From positions 1 to 64,000 of the IMG/VR virus record IMGVR_UViG_3300044970_001982: DNA of 64,000 nt; one strand, 5' to 3'. The notes below the pieces were generated by a model, which was given only the letters and a program-made list of their open reading frames with translations, searched no databases and had not been told where the DNA came from. Position 1 is the stretch's first letter. Every line of letters starts with the position of its first letter. This document shows, in pieces, positions 37,467 to 47,223 of this stretch. The position numbers and the translations under genes are program-made. The DNA comes from a virus.

Positions 37467-37667
37467 TTAGCTTTTGAGTGTAGCTGCAGATTCTGGGTTT
37501 CCAACTTTTGTAGCCACAAAACCCTTTATTACGCTTATGCCTGCTGCTACTGCTGCAGTCGCTGCTGACTTCAGTTCATCAACACCACCTACAGTATACA
37601 CTGCAATAAACGCCTGAGCTGCTGTCCATATTGCTCTTTCGATAATATCTTTGTGTAATTTTGTCAT
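37467..37667 (-). CDS. Phage r1t-type holin
   Basis: A 66-residue protein: HKDIIERAIWTAAQAFIAVYTVGG (first helix), then LKSAATAAVAAGISVIKGFVATKVGNPESA. The A-A-V-A-A-G-x-S-x-[IL]-K-x-F-V-A-T-K-V-G-[ND]-P-[ED]-S-A pattern is typical of the r1t holin family of Gram-positive phages. It would form membrane lesions releasing the endolysin. It is about 27 kb from the endolysin cassette and follows the structural genes. Confidence 0.85.
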   Translation of the reverse strand: MTKLHKDIIERAIWTAAQAFIAVYTVGGVDELKSAATAAVAAGISVIKGFVATKVGNPESAATLKS

Positions 37668-37677
37668 TTATAATCCT

Positions 37678-37992
37678 TTACTTTGAAAAACTTTTTCTAA
37701 CCAGCTTCTCTATAAGAAGATGAAATGTTAAACCTAGCCACACTCCTGTAAAAATACTTCCTGATAATGGTTTTTCTGTTAATCTCCAAAAAGATCTAGT
37801 TAATGTTTCAATCTTTTTAGACTTTATAGCATAAATATCGTATGCTATAATTCCTAATGCCAACCCACCCCAGGCAATGGTGCCACTTTTCCTATCTTGT
37901 TTATCAAGAATTAGGGGAGTGGAGAGGGCATCAGAGAGCTTGTGCTGAAGGGACGCCATACCATTCTTGGACTTTTTCGCGACCATACTCAC
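37678..37992 (-). CDS. Membrane protein next to the holin
   Basis: Two hydrophobic segments (about 42-55 and 78-95) around SKKIETLTRSFWRLTEKPLSGSIFTGVWLGLTFHLL. This type of protein often sits beside holins in actinobacteriophages and may be a lysis accessory. The 5' part overlaps the upstream structural gene by 62 nt; starts at GTG 37992, or ATG 37986 or 37959 are all possible, so the N-terminus is uncertain. Confidence 0.7.
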   Translation of the reverse strand: MSMVAKKSKNGMASLQHKLSDALSTPLILDKQDRKSGTIAWGGLALGIIAYDIYAIKSKKIETLTRSFWRLTEKPLSGSIFTGVWLGLTFHLLIEKLVRKSFSK

Positions 37993-38557
37993 TCGTTACA
38001 TTAGCTTGACCATAATCAGCTGTGAATACAACTGAACTGGTGACGCCGTTATGACGAGCTGGCTGGAAGAATCCGAATGAACTAGGAGCTCCCTCTGCTT
38101 CAGTTCTTTGACCATGACCGGTGTTTGCAAAAACATTTGATGATGTAACACCGTCGAAAATATAATTGTTATAACTATAATCACTTGTTCTATCTGCATG
38201 ACCAAAGTCTGACGGGAAGGCCTTAGCTCCTGTTAATCCCTTAAACTCTAGTGGACGGAATCTTGCGCCTTCATAAGTTGCTGTACCATCAGCAAAAGTT
38301 CCTGATAGTGGATGAATGTATAGTGTAGATCCAACAAATATCTGTGACAAGAAACGATTACCAGGATGCTGACCAGTACCTGGTACATAGTGATTGTCTG
38401 GTGCACCGTCCAAAACATGGCTTGTGCTATACAAAGGATAGAATGAGTAAGTGCCTGTGCCCTTGCTCTTTCCAGTCATTGTGGTATATGGATTGACCAT
38501 TTCCGCAGTTGATCTGCCCTTTAGAACTGGTCTAGGTCCTACATAAAAAGTGGCCAT
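37931..38557 (-). CDS. Putative virion structural protein with its own late promoter
   Basis: A 208-residue protein, Gly/Tyr/Phe-rich and beta-like (MATFYVGPRPVLKGRST...YSFYPLYSTSHVLDGAPDNHYVPGTG...). Repeated S-Y/F-G-F-F, D-Y-G-Q, T-S-S-V-V motifs suggest a capsid-decoration or tail component. AAGGAG ribosome site and a TTACTATAAC element 30 nt upstream argue for strong late expression. No family recognised; structural role inferred from position and composition. Confidence 0.7.
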   Translation of the reverse strand: MATFYVGPRPVLKGRSTAEMVNPYTTMTGKSKGTGTYSFYPLYSTSHVLDGAPDNHYVPGTGQHPGNRFLSQIFVGSTLYIHPLSGTFADGTATYEGARFRPLEFKGLTGAKAFPSDFGHADRTSDYSYNNYIFDGVTSSNVFANTGHGQRTEAEGAPSSFGFFQPARHNGVTSSVVFTADYGQANVTSEYGREKVQEWYGVPSAQAL

Positions 38558-38586
38558 TTTATTTCTCCTTATAAAAATATTGTATG

Positions 38587-38596
38587 GTTATAGTAA
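38587..38596 (-). promoter_or_regulatory. Candidate late promoter TTACTATAAC
   Basis: Minus-strand TTACTATAAC, 30 nt upstream of the ATG at 38557. The only copy seen within the structural block, giving its last genes (structural protein, membrane protein, holin) an extra promoter. Confidence 0.6.
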
Positions 38597-38616
38597 TTAA
38601 AAATAAGATTTTTAAA

Positions 38617-39882
38617 CTAGTTATATTCAACAATTAAGTCTGACAAAATTGGTGGGGTACTGTCATTTGCCATATTTAAAGTAACCTCAATCCAAACATG
38701 GTTATTTGCACCGGGGTTTTCCAAAGAGTATGTTCCGCTGTCGTCGTATATTATTCGATAACTAAAAACATCATCGATTTGACTCAGGGGAACATTATAT
38801 ATCTTTGGTGTTACATTTGTAATTTCATTTATAATATCTCCAGAGGCGGGAGTATACTTAATTATTGTTCTTCCTGTTGGGAGGAACTTCTCATATCTTA
38901 TATCCAAATCTGAAAGACCATAGGTATAAATAAACTTACCTAGTTCTGTCATATAATTTCTTTGATTAAACTTTATTCTTATTGCAGTTATATCTGTTTC
39001 TGGAAATAGAAAATACAAAGGACCAGAATTTCTAACTGTATCAGATCCAGCCGTGTACCAACCACCAGGTGCAACTTTGCCAACAGCTGAAGTATCTGAA
39101 TCATAGTACGCATTTTTGTTTAGTGGTATCCAAGTATCCGAAGAAGATAGTGTAGGATTTGCTTTTGTTGTATATTCTATTGAATAAATATCGCATCCAA
39201 AAGCTGGATATGGATTTAGCTTAATCATGTTTGTTTTCAATGATCCAGCTAACTCAGCAGGTATTTTTATGTACAGCATCATTTGCGCACCAGTAGTTGG
39301 GTTTGTTTCAGAGATTACATTTCTTCTCCAAACCTTATCTGAGGCATCTAGTATTGCATTGTAGATTGGCGTTGTGTCTACGACTGCGCCAGTAGTGTCA
39401 ACTCCAGGGTATGATAGGTCTATTGTTGCCTTAAAATAGTCTGGAACTATTTGGCCTATTCCAGCTTGTCCAAACTTTAATTTTGAAAATGACCCACTGG
39501 ATACCCTGGGTAAAGATATTACATTATAGGTTGGATCAAAGCTTAACAGCTCTGTGCCAGCTACAGCAAAACTTGTTGAGATAAAACTTGAATAGTCCAA
39601 TTGAGAGAATGAATGTATGGAAAGATATCCGCTCGCCTGTTCTAATGCCGAGACTCTATCTCCAAGATCTTTTATGGCGTTTGTTAAATAAATATGATCT
39701 TTAAGTACTCGTTCAAAAACGGTACTTAATCTATTGTCTACAATGTTTGATTTATTATACAAGTATACTAAATCTTGATAATTTTCTTCTATCCTAGCAT
39801 TATAGTCTGAGCTATCTACTGGACCATTATATTTATAATCTCTTTTTTGAGTTCTGATTATATCAGCCATGTTATTCGCCAT
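38617..39882 (-). CDS. Tail/baseplate protein of the tandem tail family (421 aa)
   Basis: N-terminal helical/coiled-coil region (about 15-90: ENYQDLVYLYNKSN ... LKDLGDRVSALEQASG), followed by beta-rich domains. It contains IRIKFNQRNYMTELGKFIYTYGLSDLDIRYE, a motif shared with the next large tail proteins. The C-terminal SDLIVEYN end is typical of discoidin-like phage fibre domains. Overlaps the small upstream gene; an ATG at 39870 may be the true start. A baseplate/tail role is inferred from the neighbourhood. Confidence 0.78.
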   Translation of the reverse strand: MANNMADIIRTQKRDYKYNGPVDSSDYNARIEENYQDLVYLYNKSNIVDNRLSTVFERVLKDHIYLTNAIKDLGDRVSALEQASGYLSIHSFSQLDYSSFISTSFAVAGTELLSFDPTYNVISLPRVSSGSFSKLKFGQAGIGQIVPDYFKATIDLSYPGVDTTGAVVDTTPIYNAILDASDKVWRRNVISETNPTTGAQMMLYIKIPAELAGSLKTNMIKLNPYPAFGCDIYSIEYTTKANPTLSSSDTWIPLNKNAYYDSDTSAVGKVAPGGWYTAGSDTVRNSGPLYFLFPETDITAIRIKFNQRNYMTELGKFIYTYGLSDLDIRYEKFLPTGRTIIKYTPASGDIINEITNVTPKIYNVPLSQIDDVFSYRIIYDDSGTYSLENPGANNHVWIEVTLNMANDSTPPILSDLIVEYN

Positions 39883-40264
39883 TCTCTAATCTGGTAACTT
39901 TATTGAATAATCTAGATAACTTACCACTTAATTTATCGGTGGCATCTATCTGTAGGTCTTGTAGTGATGCGCCATCTTCATCTATATATATTTGTATTCC
40001 ATCTATCTCAGTAGACACTCCATCTTCCAACTTAACTTGTTCGGTATAATTTGACAGATTTGCTATAAAATAATTTAATTTATCTAAAATAGATTCATCT
40101 ACTTGATTTAACTCATTTAGTATTCTAGTAAAATCTATTTTAAGTACATTTGTTTCCACATTCTCTAATAAGCTACTTCTATTAGATTTAAACTTTAGCC
40201 TATTTATTTGCATTAAGGGTTCTCTGGGCGGATTAGCACCCGGTTTCCTATAAGTTATTGACAT
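39872..40264 (-). CDS. Small tail-region protein (130 aa)
   Basis: MSITYRKPGANPPREPLMQINRL then helical segments (FTRILNELNQVDESILDKLNYF) and an acidic strand (GIQIYIDEDG) with a terminal coiled coil. Tightly packed between two members of the tandem tail family, 1 nt from the upstream stop. A structural or linker role is inferred; no family recognised. Confidence 0.72.
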   Translation of the reverse strand: MSITYRKPGANPPREPLMQINRLKFKSNRSSLLENVETNVLKIDFTRILNELNQVDESILDKLNYFIANLSNYTEQVKLEDGVSTEIDGIQIYIDEDGASLQDLQIDATDKLSGKLSRLFNKVTRLENGE

Positions 40265-40265
40265 T

Positions 40266-42410
40266 CTAACCTTCTTCGTTATGCTTAAACTTTACTCTAA
40301 TACTGTCTATAGATGGAGATACTAATGGGTTATTGCCCCTGTATAAATCTGCTCTATACCTTACAGCTGTTATTGGATTTGATATTTCGCTAAAATACTT
40401 TATTTGAGATCTACCCTCTAGATACTTGGATGAAATAACATATCTTGATCCAAATACATTATCTATAGTAAATACAAAAGAATTATCTGACACACGCTGT
40501 CTAAATTCATATGGATCTAAATATGAAAAATAATTAATAAATAAAGTTCCATAATCTGATATATTTTTTCCAGACATAATATTAAAGGATACTAAACCTT
40601 CAAAATTCTTATCATAAGTTATTTTAATATAATTAATTCCAGTTTTAAAGTTCCATTCAATATCTCTAGATAAAGTTCCAGATGGAATATCTGCTATCAA
40701 AGTTTCATTTAAGTAGATCCCTAAATTAAAGTCAGATCTACTTTTTGAAACAGTGTGTATAACTGATATATCTCTATCACAAATTATTTTTCCATCTAAT
40801 AAACCAGAACAAATACCATTCAATCCAGGACTTATGGAACCTAACTGATTTTCTATTGTTGAAGAAACTAGAACATCAGATGAAGTTACTCCAGAAACTG
40901 ATTCCGCCCATACATTCAGTGATTTATATATTTCAACGGTATTTATACTAGACGACCTGACAATTGCATAATTCTTAAATGAATTCAATCCATTTAAAAT
41001 AAATGGTTGATTTATAACATCTTCTCCAACATTACAAATCTTATAAACAGTTTTTCCAGAATAAATAGATGTACTTGGATTCAAATCATTTATGTTTTGA
41101 GATGTTGTATTCAAATCTATTAATTCTAGGCCACCAACGATACTTGCTTGATCATATATTAGTTTAGAAATTCTATTAGTAGATTGAATATTTACTATTG
41201 TTGGATTTACATTATTATTTGCATTTGTTGGATCTATAGCTATCCAGTTGAAACCTTCTATGCCAGAAGCACCCGGTGTATCTGCTGCAACAAAGTAGTT
41301 TACTTCATAACCAGATCCAACTTGATGATCAACTTCTAGACTAACTGATTCTATTGATAATAACTTATTATCTTTTGTTGGTATTGTTATTGGTTGTGAC
41401 ACTATTGTAGATCTTTTATCGTGATACTTAGCGCCGATAAATAGATCTCTCAATCCAAAGGAGTACGAGTATGGCCTACTTGAATTATTTGAAACTTCAT
41501 CTGCTAAAGTTTTAAATAACGTTAGCCTAATACTTGAATATGTCAGAGGATTTAAAACAAAGGAAAATCTATCATAATCTTCGCGAGCATTTTTAAACTT
41601 TGTTTGAATTGGAAGATTTATATCTGACGGTGTTGCCTCTAGGATAACACCGCAGGGTGATGAAGTAAGTATGATGCCTTCAATTTTTGATACAGTTGCA
41701 TTCGATGCGACTGGTATACTAATTTGTATAGAAACAATCGAAGGACTTGAAGTGGTGTGGGTATAACTCCAGTAGGTGTCAGTTAAACCATCAAGAGCAT
41801 TATCAAAATTAGTTATTTGACTATTCTCAACAGCGGTTGTGCCATTTTCTACTACTGAAAATTTTGCTGAAGATATATTTAATATTGACGAACTGATCAT
41901 ATCAAAAACACCAGATGATATTTTTGGTATTGATGCGTTACCCATTTGGGTGTCTATATACGAACTTGTAAGATTTAAGTCAATGTTTTTTGTGGAGGAA
42001 AAATTTTCTACAAATGAATAAAAGAAACCATCAGTATTATTATTTGCAAATAGTAGTTGGTCTACTTTTCCTTCTAGTTCTCTTCTTTTTAGCTTTAAGT
42101 TTGACAACTTATTGTTAAGTGAAGTAATTGTAGACATAAGTTCATAATTGTTTTCATTTATACAATCATATAGAACTTCCATATTAAAGATGCTATTAAT
42201 CATTAATTCGTTAAGCATCATAGCGTCAACTACTTCTGAAAAATTGATTTCGTTATAATCTACTGGAAGTGGTTGTCCAAATTTATATCTAGAAAAATAT
42301 GAATTAAATATAGATCTAACAGATTGTTCTGATGGCCTTGATCCAGAAGAATAATATAGCTTATAAATATTGTTCAAAAATTTTCTTTTTTGTATAGTTG
42401 CTATATTCAT
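40266..42410 (-). CDS. Tail/baseplate protein of the tandem tail family (714 aa)
   Basis: N-terminal helical half (CINENNYELMSTITSLNNKLSNLKLKRRELEG, about 85-130) followed by beta-sandwich segments. Contains SIRLTLFKTLADEV then SFGLRDLFIGAKYH, the family motif ([FY]-G-L-R-D-[LV]), and an SVRFKHNEEG-like end (SIRVKFKHNEEG). AAAGAGATC before the ATG; ATGA overlap with the upstream paralogue. Probably forms part of the baseplate periphery. Confidence 0.78.
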   Translation of the reverse strand: MNIATIQKRKFLNNIYKLYYSSGSRPSEQSVRSIFNSYFSRYKFGQPLPVDYNEINFSEVVDAMMLNELMINSIFNMEVLYDCINENNYELMSTITSLNNKLSNLKLKRRELEGKVDQLLFANNNTDGFFYSFVENFSSTKNIDLNLTSSYIDTQMGNASIPKISSGVFDMISSSILNISSAKFSVVENGTTAVENSQITNFDNALDGLTDTYWSYTHTTSSPSIVSIQISIPVASNATVSKIEGIILTSSPCGVILEATPSDINLPIQTKFKNAREDYDRFSFVLNPLTYSSIRLTLFKTLADEVSNNSSRPYSYSFGLRDLFIGAKYHDKRSTIVSQPITIPTKDNKLLSIESVSLEVDHQVGSGYEVNYFVAADTPGASGIEGFNWIAIDPTNANNNVNPTIVNIQSTNRISKLIYDQASIVGGLELIDLNTTSQNINDLNPSTSIYSGKTVYKICNVGEDVINQPFILNGLNSFKNYAIVRSSSINTVEIYKSLNVWAESVSGVTSSDVLVSSTIENQLGSISPGLNGICSGLLDGKIICDRDISVIHTVSKSRSDFNLGIYLNETLIADIPSGTLSRDIEWNFKTGINYIKITYDKNFEGLVSFNIMSGKNISDYGTLFINYFSYLDPYEFRQRVSDNSFVFTIDNVFGSRYVISSKYLEGRSQIKYFSEISNPITAVRYRADLYRGNNPLVSPSIDSIRVKFKHNEEG

Positions 42411-44608
42411 GATCTCTTTACCTTAGCTATTAATTGATATGAGTATATATTTGGTGTAAAATTTTTAGAAGAAGCTTTTCTTACTTTTATCTTAACTATT
42501 ATATTTTTAACTTCTTTTGGAATTCTTGGGTCGTTTGCATAAAAAGCTCCACTTAACTGAAACTCATTAACTGTTGATTGATTGAAGTAAATTACCTCTG
42601 GGGTACTGTTAAAGTCTAGTTGAATAGGAGAAATATCTATCCAACTAGATCCACCATCTACAGATATTTGAGACTGAACAGTGCAGTCTTTTAATAGCTG
42701 TTCATCCAAAGAGGATTCCAAGCTTAACATAACAGCTTCTACAGGAAGATCAAATAAAAATGGTAGTGATACAATTTCTAGTTCATCTTGGAAAACTTCT
42801 GAATATAATTCCACATCTCTAAGGCCTATCGCCCACCGTTTTGCAGAGTATAGTTCTTTTTCGGTTTTTACTGGTACTCTATAAGTTTTGACTCTTTCAA
42901 CTGGAGTAATCGTCTGTGAGATAACCTGTACTGCAGTAACTGTTCCACCAGAAGTAATACCTTCTATAGGGTTTATAACGTACGGCGTCTCGTTTAGATA
43001 TGTAGCTACTAATGAATCATAATCCTCTTGCGCATCTTCTTCAGTTGGATAATTTATTGTTTGAATTTCATCATCAGAAACAACAATATTTTTAGTAAAT
43101 AGAGCTGTCTTTATAACTATTGGATCATTATTTTCATCTCTACCAGATTCACTAAACCACTGCTGGAAATATATATTTTCAACAGGACCCTCTTCTGGAG
43201 TTATTGAAAACTGTATAACAAAAAAGTTTCTTGCAGTTGGCTTTTTCTTAATCGAAACATTTACTGTTTTAAAAATGTCTCCAGACTTTTTAAATTCCAC
43301 AGGATTAGCTGAAGTTGGAAGAAGAGAATATCTATTGTATTCAATGCTTTCATAAATATCCCTACTTAGGGCATCTGGATTAAATCTTTCTGCATCTACG
43401 AAGGGGTTGTTTGCGTTGGCCTCTGTTGGTTTCCAATATATATGCTGTATTTGTATATCGGAACTTTCTGATTGCTTAAATTTTATTTCTGCTTTTAGTA
43501 CTTCTCTCTCCCTAAATCTTATCGTAGCCTTATTGTAGTAATAATATTTAGCCATCTGAAGATTTATGGGAATTATAGATGATCCTATAAATATGGGATT
43601 GTCTATAACATTTTCCGAAGAACCAGATTTATCATATATATTAATTTCGCTTACTTCTATAAATTTACAAGAACCAAAATATGGAGTTATATCTATACTG
43701 TTTATTTTTCTCGGTGTTCTTGTTGACAATTGTAAATTCATTTCTAGCGGCTGATCTATATTGTGACTTGACCAATCTACTAATGTAGATTCATTGGTGC
43801 TAGAGTTGCTTGTTGATGACTTTATGTACTTGAATTCATTGTCCCTTGGCGGAATAGATGGAATCGGAGAAGCTGTTGTTTTATCAACGTTTATTGCTTC
43901 ATACTCAAAATATGTTAAAGGATTAGCGTCTCTAACACTATTAAGGTTATTTAATGTTTCGCTATTTTCAAAAACAAACTTATATTCACTAGATTGATCG
44001 TCATTTACCGATCTAATAACCTGATGACTATTTCCTATGAACCCGTTAGAATCCAATATTGAAATAGCACTTACTAACATTTTTTGAGCAGATGATACAG
44101 GGAGTGATGCGATTCCATTTTTTATTAATGGATTTAAACCCTTGGTTATTTTAGTATAATCAATTAGATCATCATTTTCAAAAGAATCACCTACGTAAAC
44201 TAAATCATCAGACGGACTACGTGAATACATCTGTAATATTTTTGCTTTAGATGCTATTCTTTCTGCAAACTTTTTTTCATTTTCTATTTCTCTATTGAAT
44301 AAATTAAAAACATCAACCGTTTTTGCATTCATTAGGTCTAACTGTCTAGCTATGATTGATATATCATCTTTGCAGCTTCTAAAGAAGTTATTCATCTTTG
44401 ATGATACTGGCGGCTCCCCGTTTATGAACGGGTCATATTTTGTTAGCGTAGAGCCCAAACTATTTTTTACATCGGTAATAAGTGAAGAATATTGTTCTGC
44501 TATTTCTTCTTTTGTTATTCCAGACCTCTGATTTAATATTAGTAGAAGCTTATTAACTTTTACTAAAAGCTGCTCATATGTAAGAAGGTTGGACGATAAT
44601 TGTGTCAT
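42407..44608 (-). CDS. Tail/baseplate protein of the tandem tail family (733 aa)
   Basis: Helical N-terminal third (LLTYEQLLVKVNKLLLILNQRS ... FNREIENEKKFAERIASKAKIL), then beta domains with EINIYDKSGSSENV. The family motif is RWAIGLRDVELYSEVFQDELEIVSLPF, and the protein ends IYSYQLIAKVKRS. AAAGAG ribosome site. Same domain order as 40266-42410 and 44619-47222, so an old gene duplication is likely. Confidence 0.78.
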   Translation of the reverse strand: MTQLSSNLLTYEQLLVKVNKLLLILNQRSGITKEEIAEQYSSLITDVKNSLGSTLTKYDPFINGEPPVSSKMNNFFRSCKDDISIIARQLDLMNAKTVDVFNLFNREIENEKKFAERIASKAKILQMYSRSPSDDLVYVGDSFENDDLIDYTKITKGLNPLIKNGIASLPVSSAQKMLVSAISILDSNGFIGNSHQVIRSVNDDQSSEYKFVFENSETLNNLNSVRDANPLTYFEYEAINVDKTTASPIPSIPPRDNEFKYIKSSTSNSSTNESTLVDWSSHNIDQPLEMNLQLSTRTPRKINSIDITPYFGSCKFIEVSEINIYDKSGSSENVIDNPIFIGSSIIPINLQMAKYYYYNKATIRFREREVLKAEIKFKQSESSDIQIQHIYWKPTEANANNPFVDAERFNPDALSRDIYESIEYNRYSLLPTSANPVEFKKSGDIFKTVNVSIKKKPTARNFFVIQFSITPEEGPVENIYFQQWFSESGRDENNDPIVIKTALFTKNIVVSDDEIQTINYPTEEDAQEDYDSLVATYLNETPYVINPIEGITSGGTVTAVQVISQTITPVERVKTYRVPVKTEKELYSAKRWAIGLRDVELYSEVFQDELEIVSLPFLFDLPVEAVMLSLESSLDEQLLKDCTVQSQISVDGGSSWIDISPIQLDFNSTPEVIYFNQSTVNEFQLSGAFYANDPRIPKEVKNIIVKIKVRKASSKNFTPNIYSYQLIAKVKRS

Positions 44609-44618
44609 AATATTCTCT

Positions 44619-47222
44619 TTAACTAATCGATGAATTTATTTTATCATAGTATGGATCATAGTTTAGTGTTTTCATTTTTAATATAACACTATCTATTGAT
44701 ATAGGATCATTTGTATCTAAAAAGTTCTTTCTTAAAATAAGTCTAAATCTTAAGTCATTTGGAGTATACTGATAATAAACCCTAAAAGGCGTGTTAATAT
44801 TTCTATTAAAAACAATCCCATTACCATTATGTATGAATAGAATATTGTTTGTGTTATAAAACTTAACGCTTTGAGTTCCAGTGGTATAGTTAGTTAGATT
44901 AACGGCGTAAGATCCATCTGACAGTTGTATTTTTACTGGAGAGTATCCGGAAAAATTACCGATAAAACTAGTTCCACCTATTGAGTTGTACACAGCCTGA
45001 GAGGCAGCTAGTTTATTAATATATGGAGTATAGCTTAGTTTAATGTATGAGTTTCTGTCAGTCTGAATGAATCGTTCGCCAGGTCCATCGGAAGATGTAT
45101 ATGACTTTATAGATTCTATATAAATATTTCTTTTAATAAAATCTATTTCATTTGGAGTATAATTCGAATAGTCTAACTTATAAGATGCCACAAATAGACT
45201 ATTAGGAGAATATACATTGTTTGATAATGTAATAGTTTTTAACTGAGGATTATATGAATAGTTTGCAGTTCCTCTAGTAACTAACATTCCATCTTTATAG
45301 ATGGTAATAGAGTCTGGTATTGCATGGAACCTAATTTCAGCTTTATTATTGCTTGAATTAACGAATAAAACTTCAGAATCAATATACTCCAAACCATAAG
45401 GGGTTATGGGAATCCAATCTTGCTCTTGATTAGGTACTGATTTGTTTGATACCGATAGTTCGTAAGACGCTAATATCTTTAAATCTTTATCAGCTCTTGA
45501 AACATCTACGGAGTTCAAACCACTATTAACCTTTGCCTTAACTGCTAATATTTGTCCGTCAACAGGTATCTTTCTACTTACATAAGCTGCTTTTGTCGTA
45601 TTTTGTGATAATGTTTCTATAAACTCTATAGAATTTAAAGAAAAAGAATATTCATAACTATTTTCAGATTCTTGTGTTAAAGTAGAACTAACTGAAGTGT
45701 ATTGACTGTTTGCAATAGTTGGAGCTATAGACTGTGTGTTATATCCACTTATGCTATTAGATCCATTTGATTTTATGAAAGATGGATCTGATAAAGAATT
45801 TGGCGCGCTGCCAGAACTTAGTCTTTCTATAAATTTTTCATTATTAAATAGATTTAACTTACCGGAAAAACTATCTAACATGTTGTTCATTAAGTTAATA
45901 AATATAGGTGTATTGGTGTAGATGTTTCTATCTTCAATAACTAAAGTATTAAAATCTTTTATTTGTTGACTCAAATTTGACAAATAACTATCAAATTCTT
46001 GAGGGAATCTATAGCTATAATAGTCAGTATCTGAATAGTTATTTTTTGAAATTCCTGAGATTGTATTTTTTTTCTTAAAGAACCAAAATACTACATCTTG
46101 ATATTTACTGAATCTAGTCTTTCTATCATCAATGATTGATCTGACAAATAGATCTAAAACTTTTGCGTTTAGTTCTGAACTAACCGGCGTTTTATTACTT
46201 CTAATATAATTAGACTGGTTAAATATAAAAGTAACTTTACTAATATTTCTTTTATCAAATTTAAGATCTAATGTACCATTTATAAGTGTTGGTGTTTGAA
46301 GTAATTTGTAATAATTTTCTGATGGGGTTAGATTGTTCGACTGTTGTGGAGAATCCGTGTATACAATAACTTGTAAGAGTTGTAAGTTATTTGAATAATT
46401 AGGATTAACTCTTATTGTATCAATAGATACCGGTCTTTCAAATTCAACCTCAGATAAAGTTGCTGCTCCTGATAATAATGTATAGTCATATCCAAGCAAG
46501 GACTTATACTCTTCTAGTTGCGCATTTAGTATTGCTGGCGACTTTACTGTGATCGTCCATGAGTCTGAAAAATTCTCATTAAATAGATTTTCAAAATCAG
46601 TTTTTGTCGTAATATAATTGTTGTAATTATTTTTTATTTTTATAGATTTTATATTTCTAATTACATTTTTTGAATCTTGAGTTTTACCAATTTTTAAAAC
46701 TCCAGCCTTACCATCTATGAAAGAATTTCCATTTTCTACAAAAGCAGCTCCGTCTCTATCTGGAATGGAAATAATTAAATTATCAAACTTATAATCATTA
46801 ACAAAACTATCGAACTTTTCTATATAATTAGAATTGTATAAATCATCTTTTCCTGAGATAAATTCATAATTATCTATAAATAGTTCTAGTTTGGAAAGAT
46901 CATTTTCAGCTTTTTCTATTTCAGAAGAAAATACATCCACCATAGAACTTAATGCTATACCTGTAGCATTTGCTGCTGAATAAAAACTTTGTAATCTCAA
47001 AAAGATATTTCTAAATGAGTCGATCATTATTTCTTTAGATAGGACAGAAAACATTGGAATGTTTGCTGCAGAGAAATTTTGGTCAACGACGGTATTAGAA
47101 ACTCTATTAACAAGAGTAGACAAATCAGATTTCCCAACCTTCATTTGTCTAATTAGTGAAGCGACTGTTGTTCTGGTTGAAGACGAGTATTGATTAATTG
47201 TTTCCGGCAAATAGTTTATCAT
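44619..47222 (-). CDS. Tail/baseplate protein of the tandem tail family (867 aa)
   Basis: Largest of the four. N-terminal helices (about 1-140), then beta-rich parts with SKVTFIFNQSNYIRSNK (compare KFNQRNYM in 38617-39882) and LNAKVLDLFVRSIIDDRK. C-terminal part carries YYQYTPNDLRFRLILRKNFLD and DSVILKMKTLNYDP. GGAG ribosome site embedded in the end of the upstream gene. Structural role inferred. Confidence 0.78.
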   Translation of the reverse strand: MINYLPETINQYSSSTRTTVASLIRQMKVGKSDLSTLVNRVSNTVVDQNFSAANIPMFSVLSKEIMIDSFRNIFLRLQSFYSAANATGIALSSMVDVFSSEIEKAENDLSKLELFIDNYEFISGKDDLYNSNYIEKFDSFVNDYKFDNLIISIPDRDGAAFVENGNSFIDGKAGVLKIGKTQDSKNVIRNIKSIKIKNNYNNYITTKTDFENLFNENFSDSWTITVKSPAILNAQLEEYKSLLGYDYTLLSGAATLSEVEFERPVSIDTIRVNPNYSNNLQLLQVIVYTDSPQQSNNLTPSENYYKLLQTPTLINGTLDLKFDKRNISKVTFIFNQSNYIRSNKTPVSSELNAKVLDLFVRSIIDDRKTRFSKYQDVVFWFFKKKNTISGISKNNYSDTDYYSYRFPQEFDSYLSNLSQQIKDFNTLVIEDRNIYTNTPIFINLMNNMLDSFSGKLNLFNNEKFIERLSSGSAPNSLSDPSFIKSNGSNSISGYNTQSIAPTIANSQYTSVSSTLTQESENSYEYSFSLNSIEFIETLSQNTTKAAYVSRKIPVDGQILAVKAKVNSGLNSVDVSRADKDLKILASYELSVSNKSVPNQEQDWIPITPYGLEYIDSEVLFVNSSNNKAEIRFHAIPDSITIYKDGMLVTRGTANYSYNPQLKTITLSNNVYSPNSLFVASYKLDYSNYTPNEIDFIKRNIYIESIKSYTSSDGPGERFIQTDRNSYIKLSYTPYINKLAASQAVYNSIGGTSFIGNFSGYSPVKIQLSDGSYAVNLTNYTTGTQSVKFYNTNNILFIHNGNGIVFNRNINTPFRVYYQYTPNDLRFRLILRKNFLDTNDPISIDSVILKMKTLNYDPYYDKINSSIS

Positions 47223-47223
47223 A

